A DNA stretch of 64,000 bases, taken from positions 13,577,536 through 13,641,535 of the forward strand of contig NC_066512.1 of NCBI RefSeq assembly GCF_024679095.1. Reading direction: 5' to 3'. The number at the start of each line of letters is the position of its first letter. The first letter of the stretch is position 1. Under the pieces are notes generated by a model. It did not search any database. It worked only from the letters and a program-made list of their open reading frames with translations, and was not told where the DNA came from. This document shows, piece by piece, positions 37,225-52,062 of the stretch. Both the position numbers and the translations under genes were made by a program. The stretch comes from Eriocheir sinensis (lineage: Eukaryota > Arthropoda > Malacostraca > Decapoda > Varunidae).

Positions 37225-37445
37225 TCCGTGTGGTTTGTCTTTTAAAATTGGCCAGCATATTTCATTTTTTACATATTGATTGTTAGATTTTTTTTTCGTG
37301 TATATCCAGTAATTTTCTTGTCATTGCAGTCACAGTTCTTTTTAGGGTGAGTTAATTCTGAGTCACGTATAGCTCGGTGTGTTGTTGCTGCCAGAGCTTG
37401 GATTCATACCCACCTCTATAACTAACTACACTTAAAACTGTTCCT
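37225..37445 (+). repeat. direct repeat, left copy
   Basis: Left member of a diverged duplication. The shared order of blocks is GTGGTTTGT, AAA-TGG-CAGCATATTTC, ATATTGATTG-TAGA, TTTTTCGTGT-TATCCA, CACAGTT, GTGA-T-AATT-TGAGTCA, GGATTCATACC and ACACT-AAA-T. The right copy is 37675-37910. Confidence 0.72.
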
Positions 37446-37450
37446 CACAC

Positions 37451-37609
37451 ACATACATACATACATACACACATACATACACACATACATACATACATAC
37501 ATACATACATACATACATACATACATACATACACACATACATACATACATACATACATACATACACACATACATACATACACACATACATACATACATAC
37601 ACACATACA
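37451..37609. repeat. (CATA)n microsatellite with CACA variants
   Basis: CATA tetramers punctuated by CACACATA at semi-regular intervals. It lies exactly between the two copies of the diverged duplication. Confidence 0.96.
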
Positions 37610-37674
37610 TTTTTTTATCGCAAGGTGTCATGTCAATTATAACAGAAGGTATATCAATAGCTGCATTAGGTATT

Positions 37675-37910
37675 GTAGTATTGTGGTTTGTGTTTTGAAA
37701 CTGGTCAGCATATTTCTTTTATAATATATTGATTGCTAGAGTTGTCTTTATTTTTCGTGTCTATCCAACAGTTTTCGTCACTACATTCACAGTTAATCTT
37801 ATAGTGAATGAATTTTGAGTCAGTGCCACGTCTCGCACGCTGCCAAGCAATGGATTCATACCTCGACAAGCCTACCTTTACCACTTATTACACTCAAAAT
37901 TAGTCCTTGC
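37675..37910 (+). repeat. direct repeat, right copy
   Basis: Right member of the duplication described at 37225-37445. It has the same ordered blocks with substitutions and small indels, and an extra few bases in the GAGTCA-to-GCTGCCA interval. Confidence 0.72.
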
Positions 37911-37939
37911 ATATATCACTCGTTTCTTTTTATCTAAGA

Positions 37940-37992
37940 GGGCCAGTGAGTTTTTTTTATTGCCCTTGAACTGCCTCCTTTGCTGTAAAAAA
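37940..37992 (+). mobile_element. 3'-end fragment of the 15-kb retrotransposon family
   Basis: The sequence reads GCCAGTGAG, a T run, TTGCCCTTGAACTGCCTCC and TTTGCTGTAAAAAA. This matches the plus-sense 3' UTR end of the element at 15052-16605 in the same order. It is the only copy in this window on the plus strand. Confidence 0.68.
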
Positions 37993-38797
37993 TACGAATA
38001 ATAACAGGGGACATATCAACATTATTACAGCATTAGATATTGTAATTCCATGAAGGGTGACGGCAGCGACATAATACTAGTAGTTACGTCTCAGTAGTTA
38101 ACTCTGAAACGACGCAGTGGACGGAGGTGGCCTTGACGCCGCACCTTCACCGTATACACGTACAGTTATACAAGGGTCCCGCTGCGCCCCGCCGGCCGCC
38201 GCACACAGGAGCTGCCGTCTCGTGCGTGCTGCCCATTACTCGCCGCAGCCCCGAGACCGTGTGATGCTGGTCGTGATGGTTTATGGTGCGGACGTGTTTC
38301 TCCCACTCGTTGCTGTGTGTTGCGTATTGTTTTCACCCCTTCAGTTCTTCTTGCCTCTGCCTCTTCCAGTTTCTCCTCTTCCTCCTCATTCGCTTTTTCG
38401 TCCTCATTTTCTTAGTCGTTTTCGTCCTTATTCCCTTCCTTATCTCGTTTTATATGATCACTCGCAGTAAATCATCTATATTTGTCTCCGCAATATTAAA
38501 TGTCAATATAATTTTTTTCTGCCTATCTGTTTGTCCATTTATCTACCTGCTCATCTCCCCCTCCTCTTCTTTCTCTTCCACTTTCTCTTAATCTCCCTCC
38601 TTTCCTTTTCCTTCTTCTTCATTTAATTACCTTTAATTTTCTTCCTACTCTAGGTCTACATTTTATTTTATTTTTTACATTTTCCTATGATTAGGGTTTT
38701 TTTTTTATCGTATTTTTCGTCTGCGGGTGATACCGATCAGTTGATGAACTTGATGGTGGTAATAATGATGATGATGGTAAAAAGGAGGAGTGTTAGG
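37993..38797. other. unique DNA with a GC-rich island
   Basis: A GC-rich island at about 38100-38280 carries an open frame without recognisable motif. The rest is T-rich. No gene supported. Confidence 0.45.
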
Positions 38798-38876
38798 AGG
38801 AGGAGGAGGAGGAGGAGGAGGAGGAGGAGGAGGAGGAGGAGAAGGAGAAGGAGGAGGAGGAGGAGGAGGAGGAGGA
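38798..38876. repeat. (GGA)n microsatellite
   Basis: GGA triplets with two GAAGGA-type interruptions. Confidence 0.95.
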
Positions 38877-39168
38877 ACATGCATATACAGGTGTGTAAAA
38901 AAGTAGAGTAAGTCAGTCGAGGCCACACAGCAAAAGAAGAAAAAAAATAATAACCAGGCGTTGCATTTCAAGGTTGTGGAGACTTGCGTTACAGACTTGA
39001 ATGGTGGAATTTAAGCTGGTGTTTTGTTGTTGTTCTTTTGTTCTGTTGTTGCTTTCCTTCCTTTTATTATTTCTTCTTCCATTTCGAGGGTTATTTCAAG
39101 GTCACACTACTGTGGTTATTAGGTCACAGTGTTTCCCAGGCAGACCACATGGTACGCATATATCAGTT

Positions 39169-39173
<5 letters not shown>
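38877..39173. other. unique DNA
   Basis: Nothing recognisable. Confidence 0.5.
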
Positions 39174-39199
<26 letters not shown>

Positions 39200-39304
39200 A
39201 CGGGGCATTTGTACTCATACAGGAAGCATTACACATGATACTTGTACAAAGGTTCGCAGGTCTTGTGATAACGGAGGTGGGCAGTAGAGAACGGTACTGC
39301 GTGT

Positions 39305-39346
<42 letters not shown>

Positions 39347-39662
39347 GTAGTTTGCATAAGTGTACCGTTTCGGCCTGTGATCTAAAGCAGTGGCGGCGTT
39401 GATAGCGGTGATGATGATGGAGACGCCTAATGCGAAGTCGATTGGTAGACGAAGAGTTTGCTTGACCAACACCGCCAGCGTTATCATTCACCCCGCCACT
39501 CGCGTCCTGCCCACCTCCACCACCACTATCATCATCATCATCATCATCATCTTCATTATCATCAACCCATTATCATCACGAAGGCAAAGGCCACACCCAT
39601 CAACCGTTATTGATTGCATGTGTGTGAGTCTGTGTGTGTGTGTGTGTGTGGTGTGTGTGTGT

Positions 39663-39693
<31 letters not shown>
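39174..39693. repeat. three (GT)n tracts and a short (ATC)n
   Basis: GT tracts at 39174-39199, 39299-39343 and about 39630-39693 (the last with GGTGTG breaks), plus a short ATC run at 39526-39550. Unique DNA lies between them. Confidence 0.93.
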
Positions 39694-39695
<2 letters not shown>

Positions 39696-40367
39696 CAAAA
39701 ACGGACACCTTGCCATACCAATTTGAACACCCTCACCCCCGCTCCTTCATCCTTCCCCTCGCCCTCTCCTGCCGCCCCCCTACCACCCCTCACACACGCC
39801 GACACGCCCCACTGGTCCGCCGTCGCCCAGCCTGTAATCGGTGTATCGGCGGATGATCGCGACGGACGGGTCTGAGGCGAACACTGCCGAGGGTTGGTCA
39901 CTGTCCTTGCTGCTCCCCGCCTCGCCAAATGTCTCCTGTTAACCGTCGTGAAAGGTTCTGGATAAGCGAGTCTGACGGGAAGATGAAATGAAAGAAATAT
40001 GCGCTTAAGAGGAAGAAAAAAAAAAAAAAATAGGGAACCCAAAAAACATCGAACGATATGAGAGTTAATATAGGCCAAATGAATTAAACTACATTTAGAC
40101 CTTGGTTGAAAAAAAGACTTGTACAATTTCTTTATCGGGAACCAGTTAACAGAGTGGATGTTAGAGTGAAAGTGACACATTCAGACGGCTAAAGAAATGT
40201 AATAAGACTTCCATAAAATAAACACGTATCTACTTCCTTGATACGGAATAAGGTAGTCAATAATAAAAATAATAATAAAAATAGATAAAATAAGACAAAT
40301 AAAAGCTTCATGGGTAATATGTAAGTCTCTTGTTCGTAGCACCGAGGCACCCAGGCTCCTCAATGTT
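39694..40367. other. unique DNA
   Basis: CCCC-rich at 39730-39830, then AT-rich. Open frames lack motifs. No gene supported. Confidence 0.5.

Positions 40368-40428
<61 letters not shown>
40368..40428. repeat. compound (GT)n(GA)n microsatellite
   Basis: About 10 GT units directly joined to about 21 GA units. Confidence 0.95.
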
Positions 40429-40431
<3 letters not shown>

Positions 40432-41219
40432 GGTCCCACCAGTGTCTGAGTGGGTATTAAGGAAACATTATCAAGGGAAGCAACTAGCGAGCATTGAGTG
40501 TCAAGAGGAAGGGAGTGAAGAATGTAGAGAGGCAACAAGTGTCCTCTTAGAAGGCCTTGCTCGTGTCCGTTTGAAAATAGAGTGTTAGTATAGGGAGAAA
40601 GTGTAGTGTTTGGAGAAACGAGTGAGGGATGTCAAGAGGAAGGAACAAAAAAAAGGGAATGTACGAATGAGGGAGAAGAGTATAGGGAGGGAAGGATTGG
40701 GTGACGTGTGTTATGAAGGGGGAAAAAAGAGAGAAATACGGACGGTGTAGGGCAGTGAAGGAACTGAACTTGGTGTGGGGACGGGGAAGGAGTCAAGAGA
40801 GTAAGGAGTAGGGAGAGAAGGGAGTGAGTGGTGGCAAGTAGCTGTGTAGCGAACGAGTAGGATAAGAAAAGAAAAAAAAACTTGTTCAGGAAATTTCTCA
40901 TCCAGCACCGAGGTCGTGGTGGTGGTGTGCAGGCCATGAGGAGACAGAGCTTTAGGAGGAGATGCTCAGGTGGTGGTGTTGGGGGTTGGGGTGCTCTCAG
41001 TAAATACATGTTGACAGCGAGAAAAATAAAGTGTTGGGAGATTTTTAAGAGAAGTTATGGCTCAAGTAACGGAGGAGTGAATGCAGTGTATTGAGTATCG
41101 TGAGGAGGGAGGCGAGGTGTTCAAGAGGTGATGGTGGTGGTTGTGTTAAAGAAATGTAATGTGTGAGCAAGGTTGAAGAGGTGGAGTCCTGAGCTGAATC
41201 CATAAGTACAGGAGCAGGG
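40429..41219. other. G/A-rich unique DNA
   Basis: GGAAGG- and GTGAGG-rich plus strand without a supported gene. It may contain very decayed units of the array that follows. Confidence 0.5.
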
Positions 41220-41730
41220 TATGCGTGTTGAGTGATTGAGGAAGAAGAGAGATGTCTGAAGTGCTACTCTGGGAAAAGAAGTTAATGTATCTTGTTGTGT
41301 GTCTGAGAAGTAAGAGAAAAGTGTTCCGAAAGGCTGTTATGAGTAAAGGTGAAATTAAAATGTGTGCTCTGTGATTGAGAGTAAAAGGAAAGGTGTGCCT
41401 ATAGGTGCCACTATAAGAAAAGGTTGAGTAGATTACGGATGGTGATTGGAGGTAAATAGAAAGGTGTGTGTCTGTACTATTCTATTTATAGGAGTTGATA
41501 TGTGTGTTAGGTGACTGGGTAATAAGAGAAAGGTGTCTGCAAGTGCTACTAAAAGGAGTTTGATATTCACGCGTGTTACTCGAGGACGTAGGGAACAGAG
41601 GTATTATTGCCAGGTAGTATTGGCAGGTGTTAAGGATCGAGAGAAAGGCGTCTCCAAATGCTACTAATTGGAGTTTAATTAATATTCACGCGTGTTACTC
41701 GAGAACGCAGGGAACCGAGAAGTAAGGTAT
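41220..41730 (+). repeat. degenerate ~70-bp tandem repeat
   Basis: An AGAGAAAGGTGTCTGCAAG-like word followed by TGCTACTA and AGGAGTTTGAT recurs at about 41247, 41313, 41385, 41454, 41526 and 41640. The spacing is 66, 72, 69, 72 and 114 bp. The last two units are the best conserved and both continue into CACGCGTGTTACTCGAG and AGGGAAC. Confidence 0.68.
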
Positions 41731-41775
41731 TCAGACTTATTGCCAGGTGTTGAGGAGGACCCAAGATAAGCACAC
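41711..41775 (+). repeat. 65-bp inverted repeat, left arm
   Basis: Matches the reverse complement of 43368-43432 at 62 of 65 positions (mismatches at two sites in the ATTCAGACTTATT part and one in TTGAGGAGG). The arms enclose about 1.6 kb. Confidence 0.9.
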
Positions 41776-41932
41776 TTCTATAATGAGCGACGTGGAGCAA
41801 GATTACATTGTTCTAGAGTGTGGATCGCCGAGGGTGAGAGGCAGTGAGGTGGCTGGCCGAGTGTTGATCTTGCGTTCCCTCGTGGATAGTGTTGCGGGCG
41901 CCGACGAGTCTCCGGTATTGGTTTTAGCTTTT

Positions 41933-41975
41933 TATATTATCTTTCTGCTTTGGTTGGTGAGTGTTTGGGTGAAAG
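41933..41975 (+). repeat. dispersed 43-bp microsatellite flank, copy 1
   Basis: The sequence from TATATT through CTTTCTGCTTTGGTTGG to GTTTGGGTGA recurs at 50274-50316 with three mismatches. Both copies lead straight into a GT microsatellite on the 3' side. Confidence 0.88.
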
Positions 41976-42015
41976 TGTGTGTGTGTGTGTGTGTGTATGT
42001 GTGTGTGTGTGTGTG

Positions 42016-42061
<46 letters not shown>
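41976..42061. repeat. compound (GT)n(GA)n microsatellite
   Basis: GT units to about 42015, a short ATCA break, then about 21 GA units. Confidence 0.95.
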
Positions 42062-42064
<3 letters not shown>

Positions 42065-42424
42065 ACTGACCTAACACGATAACCAGGAAGAAGAGAAAGA
42101 AGAGAAAGAAAAAAAATGTTGATGATGATGATGAGGAGGAGGAGGAGAATGGGGAAGCACCTGGTATGTATACACGGAAGGTCATGGTAGTTAGCAAGTC
42201 GACGACCTGCCGGACACTCCCCTCCTGTCTCCCTCCTTTCCCCCACTTTTCTTACTCCTCCTCTCTCCCTTCCTTCCTGCTTCTGCCTCTCCACCCCACG
42301 CCACTCCCTCCACTCCTACCTCCGCAACAGTACTTGTCAGCACTGGAGAATTACCCTTCCACTCTCATCACCACCTTCCTCGACCTGCCTCTCCACCTTC
42401 TCTGTCTTGCACTTGTTTGAACAG
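42062..42424. other. purine then pyrimidine-rich DNA
   Basis: GAAGA and GATGAT/GGAGGA words, then CTCC-rich sequence from 42220 that forms the pyrimidine tract before the next candidate exon. Confidence 0.5.
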
Positions 42425-42628
42425 GCCTTGGTTGGCGTTGCCTTGGACAGCTTTGTTGGTTGGGATGAGTTGGTGCAGAACTTGCGAGCCCAGCAGGCGA
42501 TGCGAGATGGGGCTCTCAGTCAACCTTTTTCATCATTGATTTGCACTCTGCTTGCCACGCCCTGGTCATGTTCAGCACCTTTCTATTTATTCCGTGAGCC
42601 TTTAAATATAGTACTAACTTTGGTGTAA
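42425..42628 (+). CDS. possible 3'-terminal exon
   Basis: A long pyrimidine-rich tract ends in TTTGAACAG at 42424. From 42425 the frame is open for 67 codons, beginning ALVGVALDSFVGWDELVQNL and then RAQQAMRDGALS, to TAA at 42626-42628. A canonical AATAAA lies 41 bases later at 42669-42674. An acceptor, stop and poly(A) signal in the right order fit a terminal exon. The first 32 residues look protein-like; the rest is less so. No similarity was recognised, and a chance combination is quite possible. Confidence 0.27.
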   Translation, partial: ALVGVALDSFVGWDELVQNLRAQQAMRDGALSQPFSSLICTLLATPWSCSAPFYLFREPLNIVLTLV

Positions 42629-42668
42629 TTGTAGTTTCTATATTGAGTTATTAAAATTGATTAATCGT

Positions 42669-42674
42669 AATAAA
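42669..42674 (+). promoter_or_regulatory. possible polyadenylation signal
   Basis: AATAAA hexamer 41 bases downstream of the stop of the candidate terminal exon. It is common by chance in AT-rich DNA. Confidence 0.22.
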
Positions 42675-42703
42675 TGATGAATTTTCTGATTGAAATTAAT
42701 CCA

Positions 42704-42800
42704 ACATGTGAGGTGCCCAGGGATTCGAACTTACAATAGAAAGCGCCCGCAGAACAATAGAAACGGGGAATACTTTATCCCTGAGCCAGCAAGATCCCCT
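42704..42800 (-). mobile_element. tRNA-like SINE head or tRNA pseudogene
   Basis: On the minus strand an A-box-like TGGCTCAGGGATA is followed at about tRNA spacing (somewhat long) by a perfect B box GTTCGAATCCC and then TGGGCACCTC. The 5' and 3' ends do not pair as an acceptor stem, so it is not a working tRNA. It is unrelated in sequence to the SINE pair at 33.4-34.1 kb. No body or tail could be delimited. Confidence 0.55.
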
Positions 42801-43367
42801 AAACGTGTTAGAAAAAAAATTCTCGTCCGGTATACTATTGTTTCAGTATTAGGCAACGTTTGGACCCCAGCATCACATGAATAGAATGATTATGATAATG
42901 ACGAAGGAAATGACTGGTGAACATGATAGTTATAACAAAGATAATAAAAATGACAATAATAATAACAACAACAAAAACCAAGAAAACAAAGCGATCACGA
43001 AAGACTAACGAAGAAAACAAATGAAAAATGGGGAAAAACGAAGAAAAAAAGGTAAGGGGAAAAAATGCAGCAACAATACATGATGGGAAAAAATAGGCTG
43101 AGAGGGAGTGGGGAAAGGAAGAGAAGATGAGGGGGAGAGAGAGAGGAGTAGAGGAAGGATAAAGAGGAGGAGGTGGAGGAAGAGGTAGAGGAGCTATTGA
43201 GACGGGCGTATGGAAGAGGAGCTAGGCGAACGTGTTTTGGAAGGATCTGGTTGCTGGAGGAGCTGGGTGAGGGGGACGAATTATAGAGAGGAGAATAAGT
43301 TGTGTGGAAGAGTGAAGATACGAGTGAACGGGGAGGATGATTTGAGAAGGAAAAAATAAGTTGATGG
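42801..43367. other. AT-rich then purine-rich DNA
   Basis: ATAATAA-rich, then GGAAGAGG-rich sequence. The minus-strand frame at 42995-43396 is compositional. Confidence 0.5.
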
Positions 43368-43432
43368 GTGTGCTTATCTTGGGTCCTCATCAACACCTGG
43401 CAATGAGTGTGAATACCTTACTTCTCGGTTCC
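43368..43432 (-). repeat. 65-bp inverted repeat, right arm
   Basis: Inverted partner of 41711-41775, 62 of 65 bases matching. No matching sequence continues inward or outward beyond the 65 bp. Confidence 0.9.
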
Positions 43433-47335
<3,903 letters not shown>

Positions 47336-47860
47336 TACTTATTTTTTCTCTATAGTTTCTTCTTTTTCGCCTTCTACTTCCTCTTGCCTCTGTTGTTTTT
47401 ATGTGTCTTATCATTCCTCTTTATTCCTTATTTTTTCTCTATAGTTTCTTCTTTTTCGCCTTCTATTTCCTCTTGCCTCTTGTTTTTGTGTGTCTTATCA
47501 TTCCTCTTTATTCCTTATTTTTTCTCTAGTTTCTTCTTTTTCGCCTTCTGTTTCCTCTTGCCTCTGTTGTTTTATGTGTCTTATCATTCCTTTACCTTCT
47601 TGCTCTTTATTCCTTATTCTATATTTTCTTTCCCTTACTTCTTTTCTCTTATCTCTCCATTCCTTCCTTCTTGCCAATTTTTATTCCTTATTTTTTCTCT
47701 TTAGTTTCTTCTTTTTCGCCTTCTATTTCCTCTTGCCTCTGTTGTTTTTATGTGTCTTATCATTCCTTTACCTTCTTGCTCTTTATTCCTTATTCTGTAC
47801 TTTCATTCCCTTATTTCTTTTCTCTCTCCATTCCTTCCTTCTTGCCAGTTTTTTATCACC
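47336..47860 (+). repeat. ~88-bp tandem repeat, ~6 units
   Basis: The word TATTTTTTCTCTATAG is followed by TTTCTTCTTTTTCGCC, TTCTATTTCCTCTTGCC and TTATGTGTCTTATCATTCC. Units start at about 47340, 47428, 47516 and 47690, with a variant unit between the last two. A second variant with TTTACCTTCTTGCTC occurs twice (47590 and 47770), giving a higher-order repeat of about 174 bp. Confidence 0.85.
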
Positions 47861-49235
<1,375 letters not shown>

Positions 49236-49493
49236 TTAAGGGGCTATTACACTGGGCAAATTTTCCGTGGATCTTCAGTCAAACCACGATTTCCGCTGGC
49301 GTGGTTCTCATTTCCGTGGTTTTCTGATTTGTCCACGATCTTCCAAAGCTACGGTAGATTTCACCGAAGGACGACGGTATTACTCACCATCATCATCATC
49401 AGCAATAACAAGAAACAAATGAGAACCACGCTAACGGAAATCGTGGTTTGACTGAAGATCCACGGAAATATGCAAAGTGTAATAGCCCCTTAA
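49236..49493. mobile_element. 258-bp MITE with ~80-bp inverted repeats and TTAA ends
   Basis: TTAA at 49236-49239 and at 49490-49493 bound a nearly palindromic element. Both ends read inward as GGGGCTATTACACT, then (G or T)GCA-A-TTTCCGTGGATC, then TTCAGTCAAACCACGATTTC, then a GCGTGGTTCTCATT block. The arms match for about 80 bp with few differences and flank a short centre with a CATCATC run. It has no coding capacity. The TTAA boundary suits a piggyBac-type target, but a Harbinger-like 3-bp TAA/TTA target with coincidental fourth base cannot be excluded. Confidence 0.85.
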
Positions 49494-49841
<348 letters not shown>

Positions 49842-50187
49842 TCAATTTGTTTTTCTGTCTGTCTCCTTATTTGTTTTTCTCTCTGGTTGTCTAGTTTTTT
49901 TTCCCGTCAGCTCGTCTCGAAGTCTTTTTAATTCCATTCCTTTAATTTCGAAAACAAAACATTCATTCTTTTCTCAGTGTTTGTTGCCGAGAGAGGAGCC
50001 GCCCATGACCTTTCACCAACACACACACACACACACACGCCGTACAAATTGCGTGTGTGTTCGCTCGTTGTGTCCCGGAAGGCGGTCTTTCATTACTCCC
50101 TCCCCGCCTCGTCTTCCTGTCCCGCCTCCCGCTTCTTTCTATCAATTATTGACACGCCACTCTTCTCTTTTCCCCCTGCTTTTTCAT

Positions 50188-50188
<1 letters not shown>

Positions 50189-50278
<90 letters not shown>

Positions 50279-50315
50279 TTTCTTTCTGCTTTGGTTGGTG
50301 AGTGTTTGGGTGACA

Positions 50316-50406
<91 letters not shown>
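50189..50406. repeat. two (GT)n tracts around a dispersed 43-bp unit
   Basis: GT tracts at 50189-50273 and 50318-50406 flank the second copy of the 43-bp sequence also found at 41933-41975. Confidence 0.95.
50274..50316 (+). repeat. dispersed 43-bp microsatellite flank, copy 2
   Basis: Copy of 41933-41975 with three mismatches, with GT repeats on both sides. Confidence 0.88.
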
Positions 50407-50410
<4 letters not shown>

Positions 50411-50648
50411 GCTCCACTGAGTTGTTTTATTGTTTTTTTTTATTGTTTATGACTATTATCGAAGACATTATTTTTCCTTTTATTATTATTGTTTATGGTT
50501 AATTCATTTTCTTCATTATCTCGCCTCAGTGATTTACTTTAAGTTGAGTTCGATTAATGAGACACCCGTTGGTTTCTGTGTACGCCTGTTAATTAACGTT
50601 AGCTCACCTGTTGTTATATGTCCTACGGTGAGGTGTTCTGTTATGTAC

Positions 50649-50902
<254 letters not shown>

Positions 50903-50907
<5 letters not shown>

Positions 50908-51251
50908 TGACCTTGGCCGTGAGACTCAGTGCACTTGATGGGGCTGACTGGAGGCGGTGAAGAAGGCAAGGAAAGAAGGTGACGGAGGGAGGTGATGGGT
51001 GAAGGTGAAGGTGAAGGCGTGAAGGTGAAGGATGAGGTGGAGGTTGAGGATGATGGTGATGATGATGACGGTGAATGAGATATGATAACGGAGGAAAACA
51101 AAACTATGGTCATTCAAGGAAGTACGTCCCCCCCTGAAGGCCGCTGTAATATGGAACAAAGGATGAAAACGAAGAGCTTGAAGATGCTAGTTTACGGTCA
51201 TTGCCTTTCTTCGTTGTTCATAAATTCATGCGTTCAGTTCCATTATCCGTA
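50903..51251. other. GAAGGTGAAGG-rich then unique DNA
   Basis: GGTGAAGGTGAAGG-like hexamers at 50990-51035. No gene. Confidence 0.55.
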
Positions 51252-51493
51252 TTAACCCGGTAGCTGCGGGGGTCATGTTTCTTAGGTTAGGTTAGGTTAG
51301 GTTAAAGGCCCCTCTAAGTAAAATAGTGAGAAAGAATCATCACTCACGCAAACCATTTCATAATATATATCAACGCATGTGTGATCAGTTTATGCATCAT
51401 CTATTTTGGGAGGTTTATATCATGGCAGAAATTTGGCCCATCGCTGGTACACGGTAAAGTCGCAAATTTGGCCCGTCGCTGCTGCCGGGTTAA
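51252..51493. mobile_element. 242-bp piggyBac-like MITE containing TTAGG repeats
   Basis: TTAA at 51252-51255 and at 51490-51493 bound the element. Directly inside, the ends are CCCGGTAGCTGCGG and, as reverse complement, CCCGGCAGCAGCGA, matching at 11 of 14 positions. A TTAA target with CCC termini is the hallmark of piggyBac elements. The body has no coding capacity. About 26 bp from the left end are four tandem TTAGG units (51282-51303), the arthropod telomere pentamer. The right part carries two similar ATTTGGCCC(A/G)TCGCTG words. Confidence 0.76.
51282..51303 (+). repeat. interstitial (TTAGG)4
   Basis: Four head-to-tail copies of the canonical arthropod telomere repeat plus a partial unit, lying inside the TTAA-bounded element. 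It is too short to be a telomere relic by itself. Confidence 0.85.
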
Positions 51494-51902
51494 AACCCCC
51501 ATTAAAACTCATTGCAATTTCCACAAAAGCTATCAACTAAAAAACATAATCTAAAAAAATACTAATAAGGAGAATAAGTAAAAAGTTAAGAGCTAAAAGT
51601 GTGACAAGGCATATCTACTCCCAAATACGTATGCCTTCAAGAATACTATAATTTCCTATGTAATCAACCGTAACGGCTGGTAATGATCGATATTTCGTCT
51701 GACTGCTCCATGATCGGATGTATTGTGTGCATAAGGAATTAAGTAATATAAATAATGGTGGGAAAGGTGAGAAGACGGAGAGAGAAAAAAAATCTAGAAC
51801 GTCTGTATGATAGCGTGATAATGATTCTGATGTGTTGGGAAGACCTGGAAGAAGAAAATAAAATAGAACATGAAGTAACGTAATGAAGACAGAGTTGGTC
51901 GA
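51494..51902. other. AT-rich unique DNA
   Basis: Nothing recognisable. Confidence 0.5.
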
Positions 51903-52062
51903 TATTTATTTATTTATTTTTTTACAGTAGAGGAGACAGTGCAAGGGCGTAAAAAAACAAAAAACAAAAAAACAATGAAAAAAAAGCCCGCTACTTACTA
52001 CTCCTAAATAGAGTAGAGTGGCCAAAAAGATAAATCAGTTTCGGGAGGAGATGTGTCCTGAG
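51903..52062 (-). mobile_element. 3'-end fragment of the 15-kb retrotransposon family
   Basis: From low to high coordinate it shows a T/A-rich tail, TTTACAGTAGAGGAGACAGT, GCAAGGGCG, A-rich sequence, AGCCCGCTACT, then TTTCGGGAGGAGATGTGTCCTG. This is the same order as 15052-15205. It keeps the last dozen codons of the reverse-transcriptase frame in decayed form and the whole 3' UTR, so it is a severely 5'-truncated insertion. Confidence 0.86.
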
